Shown here one piece after another: positions 15,716-26,034 of a stretch of 64,000 bases of DNA (the first letter of the stretch is position 1; every line of letters starts with the position of its first letter). The notes beneath the pieces were generated by a model. The model was not told the origin of the DNA and made no database searches. It worked only from the letters and a program-made list of their open reading frames with translations. Made by a program: the position numbers and the translations under genes. The DNA is from an uncultured Bacteroidales bacterium (GTDB lineage: Bacteria; Bacteroidota; Bacteroidia; Bacteroidales; Paludibacteraceae), in NCBI GenBank assembly GCA_900318245.1, contig ONJT01000012.1, positions 62,001-126,000 of the forward strand, written 5' to 3'.

Positions 15716-17004
15716 TTCTTCATTTTTCACCTTCCTATGCGCTCCCTATGAATATCGAGTGCACGGGTGCGCATGAGGTAGACGGTGTCACAGACACGCT
15801 GTTCTTCTTTGCCGGCGAGATCCATGTGCACTCGAAGATCGGTGCGGTGGATTGGTATGCTACGGCTACCGGCGTAGAGGTGCAGACCGGTTCGGAGGAC
15901 TTCTATCCCGAAGATGGCGGCTATTATATCGTCAAGGATGGGGTAGAATACAGCCCGTTCTATGTATTCCGCTGCCAGACATCTGCGCTGCAGATGAGTG
16001 TCGAAGCCAATTGTGACAACACCATCTTGCGCATCACAGGCGATGTGAATCCCTACACCTATACCCGGCGTAATGGCACGCAAGGCTCGTACAAGCGCAC
16101 TTGCTCCGTGGAGTATACGGCGCTGGTGTGGAATGGTGAGCAATGGACCGATTCGGCCGCAAAGAAGGAAGTAACGCTATCCGAAGCCGTGCGCTTGGAT
16201 GCCCTATATGCCGCGACGCCTATCAAGCTATGCTACGACTCCGACATCCGCGAGACCCTTGGTCTTGCGCCTGCATGCGTCGAAACAGAACTCGTGGCGG
16301 AAAACGTCAAAGCAGTTGCCATGCAACTGACTTCTCTGGCGGTAGCGCGCGGTACGGAGGGCGAGAAGAGCAATGAGTTGAATCGCCCGACGCGGCAGGA
16401 CATCATCACGGCTACGACCGCGGAGGACTATAGCGGCGCGTTAGATGTCGCGTTCTATTCCAACCCGACGCCGGCGGTGCTGTACTACAACTGGAAGATA
16501 TACAAGGCTTCGGAGGTCATCGCTACGCGTAATGACCAAGATATACGCTATATCTTCTCCGAGCCGGGCAGTTACCTCGTGGTTTGCTCGGTCAGCAACC
16601 GCGAGTGCATGGTAGACTCGATGACGATGAAGGTCAATATCTCCGAGTCCTACCTGCGCGTACCGAATTTCTTCACGCCCGGAGGCTCGTGTCCGAATGC
16701 CGAGTTCCGCGTAGCTTATCGCTCGCTGCGGGAGTTCCATTGCTGGGTATACAACCGCTGGGGCAAACTGGTGTACGAGTGGACTGATCCCGCCAAGGGC
16801 TGGGACGGCACGATCAACGGTCGTCTGGCTGCCGACGGTGCGTATTTCTACGTGGTCCGTGCCTTGGGTACGGATGCGCCGAAGAACGCAGGATATATCG
16901 GCATCAAGGCTTCCTATCAGAAGAAGAAACTGAATGGCGATGAGTCGGTGATTGGCGTATACCAGTTATCCGGAGACATCAACCTCATCCGCTGCAGAAA
17001 ATAA
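15658..17004 (+). CDS. Secreted protein with type B (CHU_C) T9SS sorting domain
   Basis: 448 aa. A long N-terminal signal peptide (hydrophobic LGLLILSFFILHFSP, cleavage near ALP at 29-31) precedes an extracellular beta-rich body with PKD-like features near 250-330 (YYNWKIYK, GSYLVVCSVSN). The last ~100 residues have the gliding-motility/CHU_C pattern VPNFFTPGG...VYNRWGKLVYEW...GWDGTINGRLAADGAYFYVV, recognised by the type IX secretion system for export and surface attachment. It follows serA by 15 nt with no clear promoter. The ligand or activity of the body is not recognisable. Confidence 0.85.
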   Translation: MKGKRTYNEWLGLLILSFFILHFSPSYALPMNIECTGAHEVDGVTDTLFFFAGEIHVHSKIGAVDWYATATGVEVQTGSEDFYPEDGGYYIVKDGVEYSPFYVFRCQTSALQMSVEANCDNTILRITGDVNPYTYTRRNGTQGSYKRTCSVEYTALVWNGEQWTDSAAKKEVTLSEAVRLDALYAATPIKLCYDSDIRETLGLAPACVETELVAENVKAVAMQLTSLAVARGTEGEKSNELNRPTRQDIITATTAEDYSGALDVAFYSNPTPAVLYYNWKIYKASEVIATRNDQDIRYIFSEPGSYLVVCSVSNRECMVDSMTMKVNISESYLRVPNFFTPGGSCPNAEFRVAYRSLREFHCWVYNRWGKLVYEWTDPAKGWDGTINGRLAADGAYFYVVRALGTDAPKNAGYIGIKASYQKKKLNGDESVIGVYQLSGDINLIRCRK

Positions 17005-17022
17005 ATCAAACTTATACGACAA

Positions 17023-19170
17023 ATGAAAAAATCCCTATTGACTATGGCGCTTGCCACCACCGTATTAGTCGCTACTGCGGCTACGAACCCGTTCTTTGAC
17101 TACAAGAACTGGAAAACGCCGCACGGCACGTACCCCTTCAACGAGATCCACGCCGAGCACTACATGCCGGCCTTTGAGGAAGCTATGAAGCAAGGACTCA
17201 AGGAGATTGACGACATCGTCAATAATCCTGCTGCTCCTACTTTCGCCAACACCATCGAGGCCTACGAGGCTTCCGGCGAGATGTTAGGTATCGTAGCCGG
17301 CTGTTTCTATAACCTCACGAGCGCTGAGACCAATGACACGCTGCAGCAGATCGAGATGGAGTTGAGTCCGAAAATGTCGGAGTATTCCTCGACGATCCGC
17401 CTCAACGAAGGTCTGTTCAAGCGCATCAAGGCTGTGTATGACCAACGTGATAAACTCAAACTGAACAAGGCGCAGTACAAACTGCTCGAGGATATTTACG
17501 ACGGTTTTGCCAACAACGGCGCGAACCTGAGTCCGGAGGAGAAAGAGGTATACCGCGAGTTAAGCGCCAAACTGAGCAAACTGACCCTCCAGTATGGTCA
17601 GAACGTGCTCAAAGCTACCAATGCATGGTCTATGCTGCTTACGGATGAGTCGCTGCTGGCCGGCTTGAATGACGACACGAAGGCTATGCTGCGCGCCAAC
17701 GCAGAGAAGAAAGGTTTGGAGGGCTGGTTGTTGAACCTCAAGCCAACGACTACACGCCCCGTGATGCAGGATCTGGACAACCGCGACATCCGTCGTGAGT
17801 TATATCTGGCGAACGCTTCCAAGTGCGTAGGCGGCGAGTTCGACAACTCGGCGCTGATCGTGGAGATCGTGAATACCCGGTTGGCGATTGCCCAACTCTT
17901 CGGCAAGAAGAACTATGCGGTCAAGGCGCTTGACAAACGTATGGCGGAGAATCCGGAGAACGTATATAAACTGCTGGATCAGTTGCGCGACGCGTACATG
18001 CCTGCAGCTCTGGCAGAGGTGAAGGAAGTAGAAGACTATGCGCATGCGCACGGCTTCTATGCGGAGCATCTTCAGCCTTGGGACTTCGGCTATTACAGCA
18101 AGAAACTCAAGAAAGAGAAATACGATATTTCGGATGATGACCTGCGTCCGTATTTCGAGCTGGAGGCAGTGAAGAAAGGTGTCTTCGGGCTCGCAGAGCG
18201 CCTCTATGGCATCAAGTTCAAGGAGAACAAGAAGATCCAGGTTTATCACCCCGAAGTAACGGCTTACGAGGTCTTCGACGAGAAGGGTAAGTTCCTCGCG
18301 GTCTATTACGCAGACTTCCATCCGCGGGACGGTAAGCGCGGCGGCGCGTGGATGAATGATTTCCAGCCGCAGTTTATCCGCAAGAAGAAAGACCATCGTC
18401 CGCATATCGTGAACGTGATGAATTTCACGCGCCCGACGGCAGAGAAGCCGGCGCTCTTCACCTATGACGAGGTACGCACCTTCCTGCACGAGTTCGGCCA
18501 TGGTCTGCACGGTATGCTCACGCGCTGCCAGTATGAGTCGCAGAGCGGAACGAACGTGCCGCGTGACTTTGTGGAATTGCCCTCGCAGTTCAACGAGAAC
18601 TTCATCGATGAGAAGGAATTCCTTGATACCTTTGCGAAACATTATAAGACGGGCGAGAAACTGCCGCAGGAGCTCTTGGATAAGATGCATGCTTCGCAGA
18701 CCTATCTGGCTGCATACGCTTGCGTGCGTCAGTTAAGCTTTGGCTACCTCGACATGAGTTGGCATACGTTGGAGCAACCGTTTGCTATCAACGAGAGCCT
18801 GGGTACCACCGAGTCGGTCATCCGTTTCAGCGACAAAGCGATGGAGCAGGTTCAAGTACTGCCGACCGTACCGGGTACGCAGATGGCTATGTCCTTCACG
18901 CATATCTTCTCCGGCGGCTACGCAGCAGGCTATTACAGCTATAAATGGTCCGAGCTGCTCGACGCAGACGCTTTCTCGGTCTTCAAAGAGGCTAAGGCTA
19001 AGAACGGTTCTATCTTCGATAAGAAGGCCGCTAAGCGCTTCCGCGAGAACATCCTCGAGAAGGGTGGTACGGAAAAGGCTATGGACTTGTACAAACGTTT
19101 CCGCGGCGGCGAACCGACCATCAACGCATTGCTCGAGCGTGACGGTATCAAAGTACAGGAGATCAAATAA
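17023..19170 (+). CDS. dcp: M3 family peptidyl-dipeptidase (Dcp-like)
   Basis: 715 aa zinc metallopeptidase. An N-terminal hydrophobic segment (LLTMALATTVLVATAAT) indicates a signal peptide, so it is periplasmic. The catalytic motif is H489-E490-F-G-H493 (FLHEFGHGLHGML), with the family glutamate about 25 residues later (SQFNENF region). Dcp enzymes release dipeptides from peptide C termini. It lies 18 nt after the T9SS protein gene, perhaps in the same transcript, and ends at the stem-loop 19192-19220. Confidence 0.95.
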   Translation: MKKSLLTMALATTVLVATAATNPFFDYKNWKTPHGTYPFNEIHAEHYMPAFEEAMKQGLKEIDDIVNNPAAPTFANTIEAYEASGEMLGIVAGCFYNLTSAETNDTLQQIEMELSPKMSEYSSTIRLNEGLFKRIKAVYDQRDKLKLNKAQYKLLEDIYDGFANNGANLSPEEKEVYRELSAKLSKLTLQYGQNVLKATNAWSMLLTDESLLAGLNDDTKAMLRANAEKKGLEGWLLNLKPTTTRPVMQDLDNRDIRRELYLANASKCVGGEFDNSALIVEIVNTRLAIAQLFGKKNYAVKALDKRMAENPENVYKLLDQLRDAYMPAALAEVKEVEDYAHAHGFYAEHLQPWDFGYYSKKLKKEKYDISDDDLRPYFELEAVKKGVFGLAERLYGIKFKENKKIQVYHPEVTAYEVFDEKGKFLAVYYADFHPRDGKRGGAWMNDFQPQFIRKKKDHRPHIVNVMNFTRPTAEKPALFTYDEVRTFLHEFGHGLHGMLTRCQYESQSGTNVPRDFVELPSQFNENFIDEKEFLDTFAKHYKTGEKLPQELLDKMHASQTYLAAYACVRQLSFGYLDMSWHTLEQPFAINESLGTTESVIRFSDKAMEQVQVLPTVPGTQMAMSFTHIFSGGYAAGYYSYKWSELLDADAFSVFKEAKAKNGSIFDKKAAKRFRENILEKGGTEKAMDLYKRFRGGEPTINALLERDGIKVQEIK

Positions 19171-19191
19171 AGAAAGGTCCCTATAAAAGCG

Positions 19192-19220
19192 AAAACAGGC
19201 GTCATCCCGACGTCTGTTTT
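19192..19220. terminator. Bidirectional terminator after dcp
   Basis: AAAACAGGCGTC 19192-19203 pairs with GACGTCTGTTTT 19209-19220 (one G-U), with TTTTTC to the right and, read leftward, TTTTCGCTTTT. It can stop both dcp and the leftward transcript from the promoter at 19303-19334. Confidence 0.75.
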
Positions 19221-19296
19221 TCTTAGGTATTAGTCTGTTTATTTAAGGTACAAAAAAGATTGGCTTATTTAAAATTCGGATTCTTATTTCTTAAAT
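19192..19296 (-). ncRNA. Candidate small RNA between promoter and terminator
   Basis: A perfect promoter (19303-19334, minus) is followed about 100 nt later by the terminator at 19192-19220, with no start codon and frame of useful length between them. This gives a predicted ~105-nt leftward RNA, convergent to dcp. There is no family assignment. Confidence 0.4.
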
Positions 19297-19302
19297 CCGG
19301 TG

Positions 19303-19334
19303 CAAAAGTACTGCTTTTTTTTGATATGTGCAAA
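19303..19334 (-). promoter_or_regulatory. Promoter of the candidate small RNA
   Basis: Minus strand TTTG (19334-19331), 20-nt spacer, TACTTTTG (19310-19303). Confidence 0.65.
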
Positions 19335-19405
19335 TATTTTTATATGTTTTTCAGCATATTTTGTAAACTTGACTTTGCAAAATGAGTATTTTTGTGCTAA
19401 AAACA

Positions 19406-19927
19406 CTATTTCCACTCCAATTCGATGACCTCCAGATTGTCAATCTTGCTGCCGTCGATGGTAAAGCGCAGTAAGGTTTGGCAGGGTTGCCAACCTTGTT
19501 TTCCCGCAGCGCCCGGATTCATCGTCAGGAACTTAAACTGCGAGTCGTATTGTACCTTTAATATATGGCTGTGTCCGCATACGAAGAGATCAATACGATG
19601 ATTCGGGTCGTCGTAATTCTCGAGCGCTTTGCGGAACATAGGAATGAGCCAGGGATTATAATGACCGGGATAGCCGCCTATATGCGTCATCAGCACATTC
19701 ACGTCTTCTACACGGAAGCGGTAAAACTCATCCAGCGTATAACGCACGTCTCCGCCGTCCATGTTTCCGAACACGGCGCGGGTAGGCTTGAACTCCCGTA
19801 GTTTACGCAAGACCTCGTCGCTGCCTATATCGCCCGCATGCCAGATCTCGTCCACATCTTTGAAATGTTCGTAGATGCGTTTGTCCAGCAATCCGTGCGT
19901 GTCGCTCAGCAGTCCGATACGTGTCAT
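19406..19927 (-). CDS. YfcE/MJ0936-type metallophosphoesterase
   Basis: 173 aa calcineurin-like phosphoesterase with the expected metal-binding motifs in order: SDTHG (9-13), GDIGS (32-36), GNMDG (54-58), THIGG (81-85), GHSH (118-121) and NPGAAG near 137. Members hydrolyse phosphodiesters; the natural substrate is usually unknown. The start MTRIGLLSDTHG at 19927 overlaps the GldF stop by 4 nt (ATGA), so translation is coupled. Last gene of the leftward block. Confidence 0.9.
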   Translation of the reverse strand: MTRIGLLSDTHGLLDKRIYEHFKDVDEIWHAGDIGSDEVLRKLREFKPTRAVFGNMDGGDVRYTLDEFYRFRVEDVNVLMTHIGGYPGHYNPWLIPMFRKALENYDDPNHRIDLFVCGHSHILKVQYDSQFKFLTMNPGAAGKQGWQPCQTLLRFTIDGSKIDNLEVIELEWK

Positions 19928-20589
19928 TTGCGCGTCAGTTTGTCTAAGGTGAAGATAGCCGCTACGATCGCTATCACGGCGATAGAAGCGAAGAATACTA
20001 CATCGCGCAGATCCAGTACACCGCGCGAGAGGGAAGAGTAATGATCTTGCAGCAACACCCAGTAGAGCACAAAGCACGCGAGTGCGCCGCAGATGAAACA
20101 AACGATCTGACTCTTGCTGAACGTCGCGCACAAGAGGCCGATGGCCATGAACGTACCGCTCAGCAATATCAGACCGAGGAACGAACCCATAAACGCCCCA
20201 CTGTCGAGGTTTCCCATGGGTTCGGCCATATAGGCCACTACAAAGTAGTGAATGAAGCACGGCAGCAGGCCGATGAGAACCAGTGTCCATGCTGCGAAAT
20301 ACTTACCGAGCACGATGCGGGTCAGGGAGACGGGCTTCGTGCGAATCAGATCCCAGATGCCGCTTTGCCGCTCTTCCGAGAACAGACGCATCGTCAGGGC
20401 AGGGCAGAGCAGCATAAAGAGCCAGGGACTCAACTGAAACAGTCCGTCCACTTGGGCGTATCCCGAGTCAATGATGTTCCATTGACCCGGGATAACCCAA
20501 AGGAATAAACTGATCGCCAAAAGGTACAAGCCGATGACAATGTACGCTATCGGCGTGGAAAAATAATATGTCAGTTCCTTACGATACAT
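19924..20589 (-). CDS. gldF: GldF-like ABC transporter permease
   Basis: 221 aa with six hydrophobic segments; the opening MYRKELTYYFSTPIAYIVIG and the NLDSG/ RLFSEERQSGIWDLI motifs are those of the GldF (NosY-like) permease of Bacteroidota. In Flavobacterium it works with GldA ATPase and GldG in gliding; in non-gliding Bacteroidales it is conserved with unknown substrate. No gldG or ATPase gene is adjacent here. It is tightly packed: its start coincides with the stop of the MFS gene. Confidence 0.8.
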   Translation of the reverse strand: MYRKELTYYFSTPIAYIVIGLYLLAISLFLWVIPGQWNIIDSGYAQVDGLFQLSPWLFMLLCPALTMRLFSEERQSGIWDLIRTKPVSLTRIVLGKYFAAWTLVLIGLLPCFIHYFVVAYMAEPMGNLDSGAFMGSFLGLILLSGTFMAIGLLCATFSKSQIVCFICGALACFVLYWVLLQDHYSSLSRGVLDLRDVVFFASIAVIAIVAAIFTLDKLTRK

Positions 20590-21887
20590 TAATGTTTAAC
20601 TTCGATATCTTTGTTGACAGGAGTCTTCGGGAAGAATATCCAAAAGAGGATAGCCACCACCAGCGCAAAGCCAGCAAAGATGTACCATGCTTCTTTCCAT
20701 CCGTCCCATACGGCGATAGGTCCCCGTGCAACTACCTCTTCCGCCATCACCAGTTTATTCACGATAGCTTGAGCCGAGAGCGTACCGATGGTGGCACCAA
20801 GACCATTGGTCATCATCATAAATAACCCTTGTGCCGAAGAACGCTGCGCAGGCTCTGTCTCCTGATCTACATATAACGCACCGGAGATGTTGAAGAAGTC
20901 AAACGCAAAGCCGTACACTACACAACTGAGGATAAAGAGTATCACGCCCGGGAAACCGGGGTTGCCTGCTCCGAAGAAGCCAAAACGGAACACCCAGGCA
21001 AACATTGCCATGAGCATGACGTTCTTTATTCCGAACCGCTTGAGGAAGAACGGAATAGCAAGGATACAGAGTGCTTCGCAAATCTGGCTGATAGAGATCA
21101 GGATATTCGCGTGTTGGACACCAAAGGTGTTTGCGAACTCTTCAATCGCGCCAAACGAAGTGATGAACGGGTTGGCATAAGAGTTCGTGACCTGCAGACA
21201 CATACCTAACAGCATCGAGAAAATGAAGAATAACGCCATTTTCTTTTGTTTGAAGAGAGTGAATGCTTTCAATCCCAGCGCTTCTACTAAATCTACACTG
21301 CCTTCTGTTTTCTTTATCTCACATGCCGGAAGCGTCAGAGAATATCCTGCCAGGAGGAGACTCAGACCGCCGCTAACCACAAACTGCCAAGGGGTTGCCT
21401 GGAAACCAAGCAGGTCGATACACCACATTGTAGCGATAAATCCTACCGTTCCGAAAACACGGATCGGCGGGAAATCTTTTACGGTGTCCATGTTTGCTTT
21501 TACCAATGCATTGAATGCTACGGAGTTCGTCAACGCGATCGTCGGCATAAAGAACGCAACGGAGAAGGTATACAAGGTAAACAACGTACCGAATTGCACG
21601 TCGGCTGCCGTGTACGCATAAACACCTGCGGCGCACATGAAGAGTCCGGCTAAGGCATGGCACAGACTAAGCGTTTTTTGAGCTTGTATCCATCGGTCCG
21701 CTACAATACCCATCAGCGCAGGCATGAAGAGACTCACTACACCCTGGATGGAATAGAACCAACCGATATGCTGACCCATTCCCTGTTTGAACAGGTAAGT
21801 ACCCATAGAGGTTAAGTACGCGCCCCATACAGCGAACTCCAGGAAGTTCATGACGATGAGGCGAATCTGTAAAGATCTGTTTTTCAT
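20589..21887 (-). CDS. MFS transporter, nucleoside:H+ symporter type
   Basis: 432 aa with 12 predicted membrane helices. The N terminus (LIVMNFLEFAVWGAYLTSMG) and the WFYSIQGVVSLFMPALMG region match the NupG/XapB nucleoside permease family that is widespread in Bacteroidota. It imports nucleosides, or in some members sugars, with protons. It shares one base with the gldF start. It lies 48 nt downstream of prfC and probably belongs to the pheT-prfC leftward transcript. Confidence 0.88.
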   Translation of the reverse strand: MKNRSLQIRLIVMNFLEFAVWGAYLTSMGTYLFKQGMGQHIGWFYSIQGVVSLFMPALMGIVADRWIQAQKTLSLCHALAGLFMCAAGVYAYTAADVQFGTLFTLYTFSVAFFMPTIALTNSVAFNALVKANMDTVKDFPPIRVFGTVGFIATMWCIDLLGFQATPWQFVVSGGLSLLLAGYSLTLPACEIKKTEGSVDLVEALGLKAFTLFKQKKMALFFIFSMLLGMCLQVTNSYANPFITSFGAIEEFANTFGVQHANILISISQICEALCILAIPFFLKRFGIKNVMLMAMFAWVFRFGFFGAGNPGFPGVILFILSCVVYGFAFDFFNISGALYVDQETEPAQRSSAQGLFMMMTNGLGATIGTLSAQAIVNKLVMAEEVVARGPIAVWDGWKEAWYIFAGFALVVAILFWIFFPKTPVNKDIEVKH

Positions 21888-21935
21888 AATAGTATTTTTT
21901 GTTATAATGTGATTGCGTGAAGGCGGTATTACGAG

Positions 21936-23432
21936 CTAAAACTCACTTGTAAAGTGGAACGTGATATGCTTGTAGTCCTGCTGCGCCATACTGAGTACAT
22001 ACGCGCTGTCGGCCATGAACACGTCGCGGCCTTCTTTGTCGTACGCCATATACTGCGCTTTGCGTTTCTTGAACGTGTCGAGTTCGGCATCGTCGTCACT
22101 CTCAATCCAGCAAGCTTTGTACATCTGCAGCGGCTGCCACTTGCATTTAGCCTGATACTCGTGCTCCAGGCGGTATTGGATGACTTCAAACTGCAGCTGT
22201 CCTACCGTGCCGATGATCTTGCGGCCGTTGAGTTGACTCACAAACAGCTGCGCCACACCTTCGTCCATCAACTGCGCCACACCCTTGTCGAGCTGTTTCT
22301 GCTTCATCGGGTCGGCATTGTCGATATACTTGAACATCTCCGGAGAGAAGGAGGGTAGGCCTTTGAAATGCAGTTTCTCACCTGCGGTGAGGGTATCGCC
22401 GATCTTGAAGTTTCCCGTGTCCGGCAGACCCACTATATCGCCCGCAAAGGCTTCATCGACGGTCTCTTTCTTCTGCGCCATGAAGCATGTCGGCGCCGCA
22501 AATCGCATCTGCTGGTCCTTACGCACGTGGTAGTAATAGGTGTTCCGAAGGAATTTTCCACTACATATCTTGAAGAACGCGATACACGAGCGGTGGTTCG
22601 GGTCCATGTTCGCGTGGATCTTAAAGCAGAACGCCGTGAACTTGTCTTCCATCGGTTCTACCGTCCGCTCTTCGGCCGTCACGGGACGAGGCGAGGGTGC
22701 ATTCTCTACAAAGAAATCCAACAACTCCTGCACACCGACCGTCTTGTATGCCGAACCGAAGAATACCGGCGCTAACTCGCCGCGTAGGTACGCTTCTTTA
22801 TCAAATTCCGGGTACACACCATCCACCATCTCTAAGTCATCCGCCAACTTCCCGCTAACGTCCTTTGGACGTTGGTTGAGTGCGAAGACAGACTCGAATT
22901 TAAGTCCTTGTCCGTTCGCCCATGACACAGGCGTCACTTTGATTTGTAACTCGCGCTCCACTTCGTCCATCAGGTCGAACGGATCTTTGCCTTCGCGGTC
23001 CATCTTGTTCATGAACACCATGACCGGTGTCTTACGCATGCGGCACACTTCCATCAGGCGGCGCGTCTGGGTCTCCACACCTTTCGCGGAGTCAATCACT
23101 ACGATAGCCGAGTCCACAGCCGTCAACGTTCTAAACGTGTCTTCCGCAAAGTCCTGGTGACCCGGTGTGTCGAGAATATTGATATGATAGCCCGCGTAGT
23201 CAAAGCCCATCACGGATGTCGCTACGGATATACCACGCTGCTTCTCGATCTCCATCCAATCGGAGGTAGCGGTCTTGCGGATCTTATTGCTCTTCACCGC
23301 TCCGGCCACGTGTATCGCCCCGCCGTAGAGAAGGAGCTTCTCGGTCAGCGTGGTCTTACCGGCATCCGGGTGCGAGATGATCGCAAATGTCCGGCGTCTT
23401 AATATCTCGTTTTGATCAGCGGAGGGTAGCAT
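21936..23432 (-). CDS. prfC: Peptide chain release factor 3
   Basis: 498 aa translational GTPase that removes RF1/RF2 from the ribosome after termination. G-domain motifs are intact: G1 [13 protein letters not shown]3 DTPGHQDF and G4 NKMD. A G-domain insert and C-terminal domains of normal length follow. Its start overlaps the end of pheT by 17 bp, indicating coupled translation. The catalytic histidine of DTPGH is present here but absent in the EF-G2 paralogue at 43574-45730. Confidence 0.97.
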   Translation of the reverse strand: MLPSADQNEILRRRTFAIISHPDAGKTTLTEKLLLYGGAIHVAGAVKSNKIRKTATSDWMEIEKQRGISVATSVMGFDYAGYHINILDTPGHQDFAEDTFRTLTAVDSAIVVIDSAKGVETQTRRLMEVCRMRKTPVMVFMNKMDREGKDPFDLMDEVERELQIKVTPVSWANGQGLKFESVFALNQRPKDVSGKLADDLEMVDGVYPEFDKEAYLRGELAPVFFGSAYKTVGVQELLDFFVENAPSPRPVTAEERTVEPMEDKFTAFCFKIHANMDPNHRSCIAFFKICSGKFLRNTYYYHVRKDQQMRFAAPTCFMAQKKETVDEAFAGDIVGLPDTGNFKIGDTLTAGEKLHFKGLPSFSPEMFKYIDNADPMKQKQLDKGVAQLMDEGVAQLFVSQLNGRKIIGTVGQLQFEVIQYRLEHEYQAKCKWQPLQMYKACWIESDDDAELDTFKKRKAQYMAYDKEGRDVFMADSAYVLSMAQQDYKHITFHFTSEF

Positions 23433-25917
23433 GGAATTTCTCTTCGAAGGTGGTCTTCAAGCGGTTCATGATGTTCTCTATCTGCGTGTCTTTGAGCGTG
23501 TTGTCCGCGTCTTGGAGGATAAAACTCAAGGCATAGGACTTCTTGCCTTCCTCGAGGTTCTTGCCCTCGTATACGTCGAATAGGAACACGTTTTTCAGCA
23601 GTTTCTTCTCGGTGGCAAACGCAGCACGCGCGAGGTCTGCGAACTCAACGCTCTTGTCTACGAGCAGCGCGAAGTCGCGTTTTACCTCCGGATATTTCGG
23701 CAGGTCGGTGATGACCGCTTTGTATTGCTTGTTCTGCTTGAGCAGCTGGTTCCAATCGAGGTCGGCGTAGAACACTTCCTGATCGATATCGAAGGCTTTC
23801 AGCACTTTGCGTCCTACGATGCCGATAAAGCCTAAGGCCTTGCCATTAGCAGCTTTGAGTACCAGCCCGTCTTGGAACAACTCGTTCTCCAGGCGCTCTA
23901 CCGTCACTTTCGCGAGGTCTACGCCCAGACGTACGAGAATATTGTTCACATATGCATGCAACTCATAGAACGAACTCTTCTCCTCACGGCGAACCCAACT
24001 CTGCGCGGTCTTGTTTCCCGTCAGCCAAAGTCCGAAATGTGGCTCTTCGCTGTATTCGATGAGTGAGTTCTCGGGGTTGTGCTCCCGTGCCGCCGGATTA
24101 GCCTTATAGTGATAGCAGTTGCCGAACTCATACAGACGCAGGTCGCTGTTCTTGCGGTTCGCATTGCGAGCGATGGACTCGAGTCCGCCGAAGAGTAGGG
24201 TCTGGCGCATCACGCCCAGGTCCGAACTAAGCGGATTCATGATCTTCACGCATTGCGCCAGCGGCATCTGCTCTAGTGGCTCGTAGTAACTTACTTTCGT
24301 CAGCGAGTTATTGAGGATCTCGTAGAAACCCTGTGCGGTCAGTTGCTCGGAGATACGACGACGCAGTTGCTCCGGATTCGGTTTGATACCGTACGCCAGA
24401 CTTGTGTTCAGCTTCTCAGGAAACTCCACGTTGTCGTAGCCGTATATACGAAGTATATCTTCTACTACGTCGCACTCGCGCTGTACGTCTACGCGGTAGC
24501 GCGGCACGCCGAGTTGCCACCGGCGAGTCGCCGGAGACAGACATCCATTCGGGTCTCCGTCCTTGCTCTTGATATCTATCTCCAGCGCTTTGAGGATGGT
24601 CTCTATGGTCTCCTCGCCGATAGCCTTACCGATCAGGCTGTTCACGCGATGAATATCGATAGTTACGGGGAAGGGCTCCCAAGCGGTTTGGCCGTTATCC
24701 GTCACTTCCATCGCGATTTGTCCGCCGGCTACCTCTTGAATGAGTAACGCAGCGCGTTTGAGCACGTACGGGGTGTTGTTCGGATCGCAACCGCGCTCGT
24801 AGCGGAAGGAAGCATCGGTCTGCAGTTGGTGACGACGACTGGTCTTGCGGATGGTCACGGGATCGAAGTACGCGCTCTCTAAGAACACGTTCTTCGTGTG
24901 CTCCGTCACGCCGCTCTCCAGGCCACCGAACACACCGGCGATACACATCGCTTCCTCGGCGTTGGCGATCATCAGGTCGCGTTCGTTCATCTCGCGCTCT
25001 ACGCCGTCCAGCGTCACGAATTTCTCGCCCGCCTTGGCATAACGCACATGGATCTCATTGCCTTTTATCTTGTCGGCATCGAAAGCGTGTAACGCTTGAC
25101 CGCACTCGTGCAGCACGAAGTTCGTCACGTCCACGATGTTATTGATCGGCCGCAAACCGATAGCCAGCAGGCTGTTCTTCAGCCATTCCGGCGACTCCTT
25201 GATCTCTACGCCCTTGATGCTCACGCCCGTATAGCGCGGACAAGCCTCCGGCGCATCAATCGTCACCTTGATCGGCAACTCATTGTTATCAACCTTGAAG
25301 GCCTCTACGCTCGGCTTCTTCAGAGCGATATTCTGTCCGTGCGCCTTGTAATAAGCGTACAGGTCGCGTGCTACGCCATAATGCGAAGCGGCGTCGGAGC
25401 GGTTCGGAGTGATATCGACCTCGATGATCGTGTCGTCCTGCACCTTATAGTACTCGCGAGCACTCATACCCACCGGCGTGTCGGCCGGCAGCACGATGAT
25501 ACCTGCGTGGTCGGTGCCTACGCCTATCTCGTCCTCGGCGCATATCATGCCGAACGAGTCCTCGCCGCGCAGCTTACCTTTCTTGATGGTAAACGATTGG
25601 TCGCCGTCATAGAGCACGGTACCGATGGTCGCTACAATCACTTTCTGTCCAGCCGCTACATTCGGCGCACCGCAAACAATCTGCAAGGGCTCAGCCTCGC
25701 CGATATTCACGGTTGTCAAATGCAAATGGTCGGAATTAGGGTGGGGAATGCAGGTCAACACTTCGCCTACTACGAGGCCTTTCAACCCGCCGCGGATGGT
25801 CTCTACTGTCTCTACTGTTCCTACCTCGAGACCAATGGAGGTCAGGATCTTTGCTACGGTCTGAGCATCGTCCTTCAGGTCGATATACCGCTTCAACCAA
25901 TTGTACGAAATATTCAT
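23416..25917 (-). CDS. pheT: Phenylalanyl-tRNA synthetase beta subunit
   Basis: 833 aa. The domains are in order: start [14 protein letters not shown]; tRNA-binding OB fold (about 40-150, [13 protein letters not shown]); B3/B4 editing domain (about 210-390); B5 (about 405-480); catalytic-like core; and the FDX-ACB anticodon domain at the C terminus ([13 protein letters not shown]). It forms the alpha2beta2 enzyme with PheS, which is not in this window. It is transcribed leftward from the promoter at 25992-26023 and leads a block with prfC. Confidence 0.98.
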   Translation of the reverse strand: MNISYNWLKRYIDLKDDAQTVAKILTSIGLEVGTVETVETIRGGLKGLVVGEVLTCIPHPNSDHLHLTTVNIGEAEPLQIVCGAPNVAAGQKVIVATIGTVLYDGDQSFTIKKGKLRGEDSFGMICAEDEIGVGTDHAGIIVLPADTPVGMSAREYYKVQDDTIIEVDITPNRSDAASHYGVARDLYAYYKAHGQNIALKKPSVEAFKVDNNELPIKVTIDAPEACPRYTGVSIKGVEIKESPEWLKNSLLAIGLRPINNIVDVTNFVLHECGQALHAFDADKIKGNEIHVRYAKAGEKFVTLDGVEREMNERDLMIANAEEAMCIAGVFGGLESGVTEHTKNVFLESAYFDPVTIRKTSRRHQLQTDASFRYERGCDPNNTPYVLKRAALLIQEVAGGQIAMEVTDNGQTAWEPFPVTIDIHRVNSLIGKAIGEETIETILKALEIDIKSKDGDPNGCLSPATRRWQLGVPRYRVDVQRECDVVEDILRIYGYDNVEFPEKLNTSLAYGIKPNPEQLRRRISEQLTAQGFYEILNNSLTKVSYYEPLEQMPLAQCVKIMNPLSSDLGVMRQTLLFGGLESIARNANRKNSDLRLYEFGNCYHYKANPAAREHNPENSLIEYSEEPHFGLWLTGNKTAQSWVRREEKSSFYELHAYVNNILVRLGVDLAKVTVERLENELFQDGLVLKAANGKALGFIGIVGRKVLKAFDIDQEVFYADLDWNQLLKQNKQYKAVITDLPKYPEVKRDFALLVDKSVEFADLARAAFATEKKLLKNVFLFDVYEGKNLEEGKKSYALSFILQDADNTLKDTQIENIMNRLKTTFEEKFHATLR

Positions 25918-25991
25918 TGTATTTTATTCAATAATTACTTGTTTAGTCCCGAATGGATAACCGGGTGTCGAGCCTCTCGACAAAAGCGGTG

Positions 25992-26023
25992 CAAAGGTAC
26001 TACTTTTTTTTGACATGTGCAAA
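25992..26023 (-). promoter_or_regulatory. pheT promoter
   Basis: Minus strand TTTG (26023-26020), 20-nt spacer, TACCTTTG (25999-25992); about 70-nt leader. Confidence 0.8.
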
Positions 26024-26034
26024 TTTATTTGCAA

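Noticed and set aside
15640-15735. Riboswitch ahead of the T9SS protein gene
   Set aside because: Only one inverted repeat is present and no aptamer-like conserved core; described as a start-codon hairpin instead.
19372-19399. Plus-strand promoter-like TTGAC...TATTTTTG before the phosphoesterase gene end
   Set aside because: It would transcribe antisense into the phosphoesterase gene and lacks the usual TTTG box; probably AT-rich coincidence.
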